Shown here one piece after another: positions 1-5,584 of a DNA stretch of 9,496 bases; positions within the stretch are counted from its first letter, which is position 1; the number at the start of each line of letters is the position of its first letter. A program made the position numbers and the translations under genes. Origin of the DNA: Bacteroidota bacterium. GTDB taxonomy: Bacteria; Bacteroidota; Bacteroidia; NS11-12g; UBA955. The notes beneath the pieces were generated by a model. That model was not told the DNA's origin. It was given only the letters and a program-made list of their open reading frames with translations, and made no database searches. The stretch lies in NCBI GenBank assembly GCA_947450015.1, contig CANFUB010000084.1, positions 1-9,496 of the forward strand, read 5' to 3'.

Positions 1-147
1 AATTCAGTAGGTGAGGTTGTTAAAACAGTAACAGTAAACAGCAACAATGCGGATATTGATTTATCAATGTATGCAAACGGTGTTTACATGGTGAAAGTTA
101 TTGCTGACAATCAAGTTGCTACTAAAGCAATCGTATTAAATAAATAA
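1..147 (+). CDS. C-terminal end of a type IX secretion system cargo protein (type A sorting domain), 5' truncated
   Basis: Only the last 48 codons are present; the gene starts before the window. The visible residues read as a Por/type IX sorting domain: a polar lead-in, the motif DLSMYANGVYMVKV, a short turn (ADNQ), and the basic-hydrophobic end ATKAIVLNK just before the stop. In this family the conserved 'L..G.Y.V.V' strand and the final 'K.(I/V)V..K' strand direct export through the outer membrane, after which the domain is removed by the PorU sortase. The protein is therefore probably secreted or attached to the cell surface. Nothing can be said of its catalytic or binding part, which is not in view. 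A strong terminator follows 17 bases after the stop, so this is the last gene of its transcript. The family call is from motif recognition alone. Confidence 0.85.
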   Translation, partial: NSVGEVVKTVTVNSNNADIDLSMYANGVYMVKVIADNQVATKAIVLNK

Positions 148-164
148 TTAATCACACTTTATAT

Positions 165-196
165 AAAGCCCGAACCAATTGGTTCGGGCTTTTTTT
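165..196 (+). terminator. Strong intrinsic (Rho-independent) terminator
   Basis: A perfect inverted repeat spans 165-192. The left arm AAAGCCCGAACC and right arm GGTTCGGGCTTT are separated by AATT, which is itself self-complementary. A run of seven T follows the GC-rich part (190-196). This is a classical terminator for the secreted-protein gene ending at 147. It also has an A-rich left flank, so it could work partly in the reverse direction. It isolates the upstream transcript from the hydratase gene starting at 268. Confidence 0.93.
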
Positions 197-267
197 GTTA
201 TAACGTTTTCTGCCGCTTTCAATATTCGAAAGTTTTTTAATTGTAAGCGAATAGCGTTCTTTGTAGT

Positions 268-1035
268 ATGATAGAAGTAAGCATTGAAGATAGGATTGGT
301 ACTATTTTGTTAAATAGGCCAGAGAAAAGAAATGCCTTAAACAATGAAATGGCGGTGAAACTACATGAAGCATTGGTGCAGTTAAAAAATGACGATAGTT
401 GTAAAGTTGTTATCCTTAAAGCCAATGGAGATGCTTTTTGTGCAGGTGCTGATTTGGCCTACTTACAATTATTGCAAAATAATACCTATGACGAAAATTT
501 ATTAGATTCCAAACAACTTATGGAAATGTATAATACCTTGTACCATTTTCCTAAGATTACCATAGCGCAGGTTGAAGGACCGGCTTTAGCTGGAGGTTGT
601 GGTTTAGCAGGATTATGTGATTTCTGTTTTGCAACACCAAATTCTCAATTTGGTTATACCGAGGTTAAAATTGGTTTTATTCCGGCCATTGTATCTGTTT
701 TCTTAACACGTAAGATTGGCGAAAATTTAGCAAAACAACTTTTACTAACAGGAAATATCATTTCTGCCGAAGAAGCTTTTCAAATGCACCTTATAACAAA
801 AGTTATAGATGCCAACACAATTGCCGAAGAAGTTCAGTCTTTCTCGCAAAAAATACTAAAATCGGTTTCTGGAGAATCTATAGCACTTACGAAAGAATTA
901 ATGGCAAGTTTTCCTGGAAATTCAATTAATGAACAACTTGAAATGGCAGCGACATTTAATGCAAAAGCGCGAGCAACGAATGATTGTAAAAAGGGTATAT
1001 CTGCTTTTCTAAATAAAGAAAAATTAACTTGGTGA
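268..1035 (+). CDS. Enoyl-CoA hydratase/isomerase family protein, probably methylglutaconyl-CoA hydratase-like (LiuC type)
   Basis: A 255-residue crotonase-fold protein, the usual length for the family. It would hydrate a 2-enoyl-CoA in the cytoplasm. Visible landmarks are RPEKRNAL (18-25), the oxyanion-hole segment CAGADL (58-63), the second oxyanion segment GPALAGGCGLAG (104-115) and the catalytic-glutamate segment TEVKIGFIPA (131-140, E132). The first catalytic Glu of classical enoyl-CoA hydratases (E144 in rat) is Gly here (G112). From memory, the same change, the TEVKIG..PA segment and a C-terminal 'G..AFL.K....W' are found in bacterial LiuC proteins of leucine/isovalerate breakdown, which favours that assignment over a generic FadB-like hydratase. 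No other liu gene is in the window, so no symbol is given. The ATG at 268 has no Shine-Dalgarno. The stop overlaps the next gene by four bases (GTGA), indicating coupling with tatD. Family confident, substrate less so. Confidence 0.85.
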   Translation: MIEVSIEDRIGTILLNRPEKRNALNNEMAVKLHEALVQLKNDDSCKVVILKANGDAFCAGADLAYLQLLQNNTYDENLLDSKQLMEMYNTLYHFPKITIAQVEGPALAGGCGLAGLCDFCFATPNSQFGYTEVKIGFIPAIVSVFLTRKIGENLAKQLLLTGNIISAEEAFQMHLITKVIDANTIAEEVQSFSQKILKSVSGESIALTKELMASFPGNSINEQLEMAATFNAKARATNDCKKGISAFLNKEKLTW

Positions 1036-1799
1036 TACGCTTTATTGATACCCATGCGCACCTATACGCAGAAGAGTTTGATTTGGATAGATCAGAGGTG
1101 ATTGGTAGAGCAATTGAAAATGGTGTTACTAAAATACTATTACCTAATATTGATATACAAAGTATAGATGGTTTGAAATCTTTAGTAGAAACGTATCCCC
1201 AAAATTGTTTTGCAATGCTAGGGTTACACCCATGTTCTGTCGATGATCAATACAAATCAGTACTTGCCGAAATTGAGTCTGCTACCCAAAGCATAAAAAT
1301 TAATGCCATTGGCGAAATTGGTATTGATTTATATTGGGATACAACGTTTAAAAATCAACAGATAGATGCTTTTGTCGTGCAATGCCATTGGGCCAATCGC
1401 ATGGAGAAGCCAATTGCTATACATACACGCAACGCGACCAGAGAAACTTTAGATGCCTTAAATACTTTAGAAAAGCAGCCGGGTGGTGTTTTTCATTGCT
1501 TTGGAGGCACCTTGGAAGAGGCACATGAAATAATTGATTTAGGCTATTCATTAGGTATCGGAGGGGTGCTAACCTACAAAAATTCAAATTTGGCCGCTAT
1601 ATTGCCTCAAATAAGCTTAGATCACATATTGTTAGAGACAGATGCACCCTATTTGAGTCCAGCGCCACATAGAGGTAAAAGAAACGAAAGCATGTATATT
1701 TCTATCATCGCAAAAAAATTAGCAGAAGTATACGATTTGCCCGTCGAGACAATTGCTGAAATAACTACACGTAATGCCTGTCAACTTTTCAAAATATAA
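1032..1799 (+). CDS. tatD: TatD-family metal-dependent hydrolase (putative DNase)
   Basis: A 255-residue TIM-barrel amidohydrolase-like protein, typical in length for TatD. All metal-ligand motifs are present: DTHAHL near the N-terminus (H8 and H10), GEIGID (E95), IHTRNA (H131), HCFGG (H155) and LETDAPYLSP (D204), followed by PHRGKRNE. The family includes cytoplasmic 3'-5' exonucleases and D-aminoacyl-tRNA deacylase-like members, so the exact substrate is not settled by these motifs. Two starts are possible, TTG at 1029 and GTG at 1032. GTG at 1032 is chosen because it forms a GTGA overlap with the TGA of the preceding hydratase gene, a common coupling arrangement, and it places the first conserved Asp at residue 6. 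The LD-carboxypeptidase gene begins 12 bases after the stop, so the two are almost certainly cotranscribed. Confidence 0.92.
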   Translation: MIRFIDTHAHLYAEEFDLDRSEVIGRAIENGVTKILLPNIDIQSIDGLKSLVETYPQNCFAMLGLHPCSVDDQYKSVLAEIESATQSIKINAIGEIGIDLYWDTTFKNQQIDAFVVQCHWANRMEKPIAIHTRNATRETLDALNTLEKQPGGVFHCFGGTLEEAHEIIDLGYSLGIGGVLTYKNSNLAAILPQISLDHILLETDAPYLSPAPHRGKRNESMYISIIAKKLAEVYDLPVETIAEITTRNACQLFKI

Positions 1800-1811
1800 T
1801 TTTCACTTACA

Positions 1812-2726
1812 ATGATTATTCCACCATATCTTAAACTTGGAGATACTATTGCTATAGCAGCGCCTGCTAGGAGTATTAGTTTTGAACAACTTCAAGCCGC
1901 AAAAAATTGGGTTGAAAATAAAGGTTATAATATTTATATACACCCAGCTTTATATGCTGTAGAGAATCAAATGGGAGGTTCTGATAGTCATAGAGCAAAA
2001 GTATTCAATGAATTATTAGGAATGGATAATATTCAAGCTATATGGTGCGCTAGAGGAGGTTATGGCAGTTTAAGAATGGTAGATAGAATCGACATTAATT
2101 TATTAATACAACATCCTAAGTGGATTATGGGATTTAGCGATATAACAATCATCCATAATCATATTTTAAGAAATTGTGCTCAGGCCGTTCTACATTCTAC
2201 TATGCCAATTTTCATGGATCAGAAAGTTGGAGAGGATTACAACTCGGTTGGAGTAGCAATTGATAGTATGTTAACTGTAATTACTGGTCAGCCTTATCAA
2301 TTTGAATTAAGCGGTCATGAGATAATAAATGAAAAGGATTTTGAGGGTACAATTGTTGGTGGTAATTTGTCGGTATTGGCGAGTATTGTTGACAGTGTAT
2401 CTGAGATGCCCTTTGATAATACAATACTCTTTATCGAGGATTTAGATGAATACTATTACCATATTGACAGAATTATGCTAATGCTAAAAAGAAGCGGCAG
2501 ACTTAATGGTCTTAAAGCCTTATTGGTTGGTAGCTTTACTAATATGCACGACCATACAATACCATTTGGACAAGATGTAAAAGGCATTATCCGACAACAT
2601 TGTTCAGACTATGGCTACCCTATTATTTTTGATATTGATGCAGGACACCACCTTAAAAATATGGCAATTCCTTTTGGAACACATGTTTCATTTCAAGATG
2701 GAATACTTACATTTGCAACCGCGTGA
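1812..2726 (+). CDS. LD-carboxypeptidase (peptidase family S66), murein tetrapeptide carboxypeptidase
   Basis: A 304-residue cytoplasmic serine peptidase of the LdcA/MccF family, full length. LdcA members remove the terminal D-alanine from muropeptide tetrapeptides during peptidoglycan recycling; MccF members instead cleave microcin C-type peptides. Landmarks are the N-terminal LGDTIAIAAPA (9-19), CARGGYG (79-85), the nucleophile segment GFSDIT (107-112, S109), FIEDLDE (207-213, catalytic Glu probably E209) and the His segment GHHLKNMAIPFG (278-289, H279). The Ser-Glu-His triad is therefore complete. LdcA is preferred over MccF because no toxin gene is nearby and the downstream GtrA gene also points to envelope work, but the two are not separated by motif alone. 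The ATG has no Shine-Dalgarno. The stop overlaps the GTG of the next gene by four bases. Confidence 0.9.
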   Translation: MIIPPYLKLGDTIAIAAPARSISFEQLQAAKNWVENKGYNIYIHPALYAVENQMGGSDSHRAKVFNELLGMDNIQAIWCARGGYGSLRMVDRIDINLLIQHPKWIMGFSDITIIHNHILRNCAQAVLHSTMPIFMDQKVGEDYNSVGVAIDSMLTVITGQPYQFELSGHEIINEKDFEGTIVGGNLSVLASIVDSVSEMPFDNTILFIEDLDEYYYHIDRIMLMLKRSGRLNGLKALLVGSFTNMHDHTIPFGQDVKGIIRQHCSDYGYPIIFDIDAGHHLKNMAIPFGTHVSFQDGILTFATA

Positions 2727-3214
2727 AACTAGTAATCAAACAAATAACGAAATTTTTTATCATTGGGGTATCTGCTGTTTTGGTAGATTTAATTGTTTAT
2801 TATGCCTTATCTGATTTATTAGCAATTAATATTGATTTTTCGAAAGCTGCAGGGTTTTTAATAGGCTCAGTATATACTTATTATTTGAATAAGAAATGGA
2901 CTTGGAGACATACAGAAAAAACAAATAAAGGAATGGTTGGTAGGTTCGCCATCATTTACGCGATATCATTTATTTTTAATATTCTTATTAACAAGTATAG
3001 CTTGGTATTTATTCCTGATTTTGAAATAGCATCTTCGATTACCTTCTCTAACAAAGATGTAATGACACTTTTTTCGGTTAAAGGAGACAAGTTTATGGCC
3101 TTTTTCTTTGCAACTGTTTTCAGTGCTATTTTTAATTTTCTTGGCCAAAAATATTGGGTTTTTTCAGGAGCCGCTTCCGATCCAAAAGATGATACTAATA
3201 TCGAGGTATCATAA
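2723..3214 (+). CDS. GtrA-family membrane protein
   Basis: A 163-residue integral membrane protein with four predicted helices, at about 10-30, 40-57, 73-93 and 122-141. Family signs are F-x3-G-x6-D in the first helix (FFIIGVSAVLVDL), the YYLNKKWTW segment after helix 2 (53-61), and the matching end FLGQKYWVF (139-147) after helix 4. GtrA proteins are thought to move or handle polyprenyl-linked sugars for surface polysaccharide or O-antigen modification; the specific sugar cannot be read here. The loop between helices 3 and 4 (about 94-121) is longer and more polar than I expect for the family, and the protein ends in an acidic tail. The start is GTG within a GTGA overlap with the LD-carboxypeptidase stop. 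This is the last gene of the operon, with no clear terminator after it. Confidence 0.87.
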   Translation: MKLVIKQITKFFIIGVSAVLVDLIVYYALSDLLAINIDFSKAAGFLIGSVYTYYLNKKWTWRHTEKTNKGMVGRFAIIYAISFIFNILINKYSLVFIPDFEIASSITFSNKDVMTLFSVKGDKFMAFFFATVFSAIFNFLGQKYWVFSGAASDPKDDTNIEVS

Positions 3215-3280
3215 TCGTTCAAGGGTTGTTGGGAATGGCTACAACAATTAATATATCTTAAATTTTAGTTAGAAACTATA

Positions 3281-3766
3281 TTGAAAACTGAAAGGGTCAT
3301 TTTACTAGCTGGAGGTAACCATCCTAATACACTCGAATTGCTTAACAATGCTATGAAAATGCTTGGGAATGAAGTGGGTGAAGTTATTTGCACATCATCC
3401 TTGTACAAAACAGCCGCATGGGGTCCTATTCCACAGCCAGATTTTGTGAATATTGCAATCGTTTTAAACGCGAATTTTCCTGCCCAATTATTGCTAAAAA
3501 AAATTTTATCGATAGAAGCAAGACTAGGTAGAAGAAGGACTATTAAATATGGTCCTAGGACAATTGATATTGATGTACTCTTTTATGGTAATCAGATAAT
3601 AAATAGCAAAACTTTAACGGTTCCACACCCAGAGATTGCAAATAGAAGGTTCGTGTTAATGCCTTGTTGTGAACTAATTCCAAATTTTATTCATCCAAAA
3701 CTAAAAATGCCTTTGCACGCGCTCCTATTAAATTGCCCAGATAAATTGGAGGTGAGTTTATGGTAA
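3281..3766 (+). CDS. folK: 2-amino-4-hydroxy-6-hydroxymethyldihydropteridine diphosphokinase (HPPK)
   Basis: A 161-residue cytoplasmic enzyme that transfers pyrophosphate from ATP to 6-hydroxymethyl-7,8-dihydropterin in folate synthesis. The length and order of motifs match the family: TSSLYKTAAWG (38-48), QPDFVN (52-57), IEARLGRRR (78-86), the signature GPRTIDIDVLFY (91-102) with metal-binding D96 and D98, and PHPEIANRRFVLMP (115-128). The N-terminal nucleotide loop reads LAGGNHPNT rather than the common LGSNLGD, a divergence but not an obvious loss. The reading frame is open only from 3269 and the sole usable start is TTG at 3281, so a non-ATG start seems forced. A weak -7-like box (TAAATTTT, 3259-3266) lies just upstream, without a convincing -33 partner. 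The last seven bases overlap the WbqC-family gene, so the two are coupled. No other folate gene is in view. Confidence 0.93.
   Translation: MKTERVILLAGGNHPNTLELLNNAMKMLGNEVGEVICTSSLYKTAAWGPIPQPDFVNIAIVLNANFPAQLLLKKILSIEARLGRRRTIKYGPRTIDIDVLFYGNQIINSKTLTVPHPEIANRRFVLMPCCELIPNFIHPKLKMPLHALLLNCPDKLEVSLW
3748..3755 (+). promoter_or_regulatory. Near-perfect Shine-Dalgarno for the WbqC-family gene, inside folK
   Basis: GGAGGTGA lies with its GGAGG core seven bases before the ATG at 3760, which is ideal spacing. It stands out because none of the other starts in the window has a recognisable Shine-Dalgarno, as is usual in Bacteroidota. The bases also encode the end of folK (L-E-V). The site fixes the WbqC start at 3760. 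Confidence 0.75.
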
Positions 3767-4356
3767 ATCATATATCAAATCAGTTGCCATTGTATTTATT
3801 ACCAAGTGTTGATTGGTTTGCCGAGGCGATTTGTGCAGAGTCTATAGTATTAGGTGACGAAGAACAGTTTACAAAGCAAACAGAAAGGAATAGATTAATG
3901 TATGGTACTTTTCAAGGTACTAAAACATTCAGTATTCCGCTGATTAATAACACCATTGGTTTCGGTTTTGATAGGGTTTTGATAAGTTACGATACGAATT
4001 GGCCACAGCAATTGGTCAATGCCCTTAAAACGGCTTATGGCAAAAGTCCCTTTTTTGAATACTATGGTTATCGGTTTGAAGCCATCATTTTAAGTAGACC
4101 CTCTAACTTATGGGATCTAAACTTTAACTTACTTAGTGAAATTATTAATTGCTTAAGAATTGATATTCCAATTTCAATTCAAAAGATTAAAGCGATTAAT
4201 TCAGAAACCCTTCACGAGGTAATTCCATATTATCAGGTTTTCAGTGAAAAAACAGAATTTCAACCCCATTTGACAATTTTAGATTTAATTTATAATGAGG
4301 GCCCAGACGCAATACATGTTCTAAGAAAAATGAACAAATCAAGTCTCCATATTTAA
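3760..4356 (+). CDS. WbqC-family protein
   Basis: A 198-residue soluble protein that reads as a WbqC-like (PF08889-type) member. Signs are LYLLPSVDWF (11-20), the basic segment QFTKQTERNRLMYGTFQG (36-53), W81 followed by LKTAYGKSPFFEYY (89-102), and the conserved C-terminal block YYQVFSEKTEFQPHLTILD (157-175) with LIYNEGPDA. Family members occur in O-antigen and other sugar-modification clusters and as lone genes across Bacteroidota. The biochemical role is not well defined and I do not assign one. The start overlaps the end of folK by seven bases and is preceded by a strong Shine-Dalgarno. No signal peptide or membrane helix is seen. The gene is followed by the 113-base leader of the FecR/receptor unit, with no evident terminator. 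Confidence 0.88.
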   Translation: MVNHISNQLPLYLLPSVDWFAEAICAESIVLGDEEQFTKQTERNRLMYGTFQGTKTFSIPLINNTIGFGFDRVLISYDTNWPQQLVNALKTAYGKSPFFEYYGYRFEAIILSRPSNLWDLNFNLLSEIINCLRIDIPISIQKIKAINSETLHEVIPYYQVFSEKTEFQPHLTILDLIYNEGPDAIHVLRKMNKSSLHI

Positions 4357-4396
4357 TTTTAAACATCTGTTTGTCAGTAACATAAATCAATATATT

Positions 4397-4404
4397 TAAT
4401 TTTG
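4397..4404 (+). promoter_or_regulatory. Candidate Bacteroidota-type promoter (-7 box TAATTTTG) for the FecR/receptor unit
   Basis: TAATTTTG matches the Bacteroidota housekeeping -7 consensus TAnnTTTG at every fixed position. A TTTG at 4370-4373 could be the -33 element, 23 bases upstream, at the long end of accepted spacing. Transcription would begin near 4411, upstream of the hairpin at 4426-4452 and the small ORF at 4470. It is the best match to this consensus in any intergenic region of the window. Not tested experimentally. Confidence 0.5.
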
Positions 4405-4425
4405 GTTTAAGTCATTTAGGGGGTG

Positions 4426-4452
4426 TACCTAATAAAATTGTTTTAGTAGGTA
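4426..4452 (+). repeat. Imperfect palindrome / leader hairpin ahead of the FecR unit
   Basis: Two 12-base arms, TACCTAATAAAA and TTTTAGTAGGTA, are complementary except for one A-G mismatch and enclose a TTG loop. If the promoter at 4397 is real, the element lies in the 5' untranslated leader, ending 17 bases before the ATG at 4470. No T run follows, so it is not an intrinsic terminator. It could be an operator for a dimeric regulator, an RNA stability or translation-control hairpin, or chance in AT-rich DNA. An outer GTG (4423-4425) and CAC (4458-4460) add a few possible pairs across a bulge. Confidence 0.55.
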
Positions 4453-4469
4453 ACATACACTAGTTAATT

Positions 4470-4637
4470 ATGAAAGAAGAAATTCAAGCAAACATCTTTA
4501 CAAAGTATTTGGCAGGATTGTGCTCTGCTGAAGAAGAACAATTTTTGAAAAATTGGTTAAAGAATAATCCAGCGAATCAGCTATTTTTGGGCTTTGTACA
4601 ACAAAATTTTCCGCAAGCAATTAGAGTAGTTAAATAA
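4470..4637 (+). CDS. Small ORF resembling the N-terminal cytoplasmic domain of a FecR anti-sigma factor (55 aa)
   Basis: The ORF starts with ATG and encodes 55 residues. Residues 9-42 contain FTKYLAGLCSAEEEQFLKNW, then LKNNPANQLFLGF. This matches the pattern at the start of Bacteroidota FecR proteins (a short helix, Y.(A/S)G..(S/T).EE...(V/F)..WL...P.N...F), the part that contacts the sigma factor. It ends with TAA, and the FecR gene begins in the same frame at the very next base with GTG. Possibilities are a separate soluble sigma-binding peptide, an interrupted FecR (nonsense mutation or sequencing error), or a remnant. A plausible promoter and leader lie upstream of this ORF, not between it and FecR, so it belongs to the same transcript. 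No signal peptide, membrane helix or Shine-Dalgarno is seen. Confidence 0.6.
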   Translation: MKEEIQANIFTKYLAGLCSAEEEQFLKNWLKNNPANQLFLGFVQQNFPQAIRVVK

Positions 4638-5534
4638 GTGTCGAATTCATTCCAGCATAATATCCCTGATTATATTACCAAGGCACTTGGTGATGAAGGT
4701 GTACTGTCTGATAATGATAATGTAAAAATTCAAGAGATTCTCAATGTATCCGAAGGTTTTGCTTATCCTGAGTCGAAGGTTAGCAATAATTGGGTAAAGC
4801 TTAAAGCAGAAATTGAAGGTTTGCCAGTTGCAGAGCAACGTAAGGTCTCTATGGTTCCAATGATTATTAGATGGTCGGTTGCAGCCATGCTAGTAGTTGC
4901 AGTTTCCTTGAGTATATGGAAATTCAATTCAGGAAATTCAAAAAGTGAATTTGTTTATAGCACTGATAAAGATTTAAAAGTATTAAATCTTGCAGATGGT
5001 TCCAAAATCACACTCAATAGTTTTTCCAAGTTAATTACAAATGACTTAAGCACCGACTCGCGTGAAGTTGTTTTAATTGGTGAAGCATTTTTTGAGGTTA
5101 GTCACAATGAAACGCCATTCATTGTTAAAACAGAAAGAGGTAATATTAATGTTACAGGTACAAAGTTTAGTGTTAAAAATAGACTCAATATGCCACTTCA
5201 AGTTGCGTTGGCAGAAGGCCAAGTAATTTTTAAGTCGGATAAAAAGACGATTACTTTAAAGCCAGGCGAAATTATAACCGCCAAAGACAAAAACACCATC
5301 TTCAAATCAGCCACAAGCATCGCTACCTATAGTTGGATTGACTCCAAATTGGTATTTGAGAATGAGGTTTTGTCTACAATAATAACAAGTTTAGAAAATC
5401 AATACAATGTTAAGTTTGATTATGACACTTCTTTAAAGAATGAGAGATTGACACTTACATTTGATCATCTATCAGCAACACAAGCAGCTGAATTACTTAG
5501 CCGAACCTTAAATTCAAAGGTTAACATCCAATAA
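4638..5534 (+). CDS. FecR-family transmembrane regulator (anti-sigma factor type) with DUF4974 domain
   Basis: A 298-residue inner-membrane protein. Layout: cytoplasmic N-terminus (1-74, with NNWVKLKAEI at 50-59, the segment usually found before the membrane), one helix at about 75-94, a periplasmic FecR domain (about 107-200, with VLNLADGSKITLNS and LIGEAFFEVSHNETPFIVKT), and a C-terminal DUF4974 domain (about 232-297, from WIDSKLVFENEVLSTI). FecR proteins sense the loaded outer-membrane receptor through the periplasmic part and control an ECF sigma factor. The sigma-binding motif normally at the N-terminus is missing here; it lies in the preceding 55-residue ORF, in the same frame across a TAA. 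The GTG at 4638 directly after that TAA is the only start that leaves the whole protein; the next ATG is at about residue 72. No ECF sigma gene is in the window. The receptor gene starts 32 bases downstream. Confidence 0.87.
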   Translation: MSNSFQHNIPDYITKALGDEGVLSDNDNVKIQEILNVSEGFAYPESKVSNNWVKLKAEIEGLPVAEQRKVSMVPMIIRWSVAAMLVVAVSLSIWKFNSGNSKSEFVYSTDKDLKVLNLADGSKITLNSFSKLITNDLSTDSREVVLIGEAFFEVSHNETPFIVKTERGNINVTGTKFSVKNRLNMPLQVALAEGQVIFKSDKKTITLKPGEIITAKDKNTIFKSATSIATYSWIDSKLVFENEVLSTIITSLENQYNVKFDYDTSLKNERLTLTFDHLSATQAAELLSRTLNSKVNIQ

Positions 5535-5556
5535 CTATTTAAAAAAGCGTTAATTT

Positions 5557-5584
5557 AGCAGTCTGAATGTTAATCAGGACTGTT
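5557..5584 (+). repeat. Inverted repeat placing the receptor start codon in a hairpin loop
   Basis: The left arm AGCAGTCTG (5557-5565) can pair with CAGGACTGTT (5575-5584), with one G-T wobble and a bulged G at 5577. The 9-base loop 5566-5574 contains the ATG at 5567. Such a fold could limit translation of the receptor, or it could be chance; half of it is coding sequence. Confidence 0.35.

Noticed and set aside
834..1061. Minus-strand ORF of 75 codons opposite the hydratase/TatD junction
   Set aside because: It lies antisense to two well-supported genes and its translation matches no family I know; a shadow of the real frames. The other minus-strand ORFs were rejected for the same reason.
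2611..2814. Plus-strand ORF of 67 codons spanning the LD-carboxypeptidase/GtrA junction
   Set aside because: It overlaps both recognised genes in a third frame and has no family features.
3225..3247. TTGTTG / CAACAA inverted repeat between the GtrA gene and folK, considered as a terminator or operator
   Set aside because: The arms are six bases of low complexity with a 10-base loop and no T run; weak enough to be chance.
4158..4180. GAATTGA / TCAATTC inverted repeat within the WbqC-family gene
   Set aside because: AT-rich, intragenic and short; no sign of function.
4919..4944. Direct repeat of GGAAATTCAA in the FecR gene
   Set aside because: It falls in coding sequence just after the membrane helix, with AT-rich codons that explain it, and there are only two copies.
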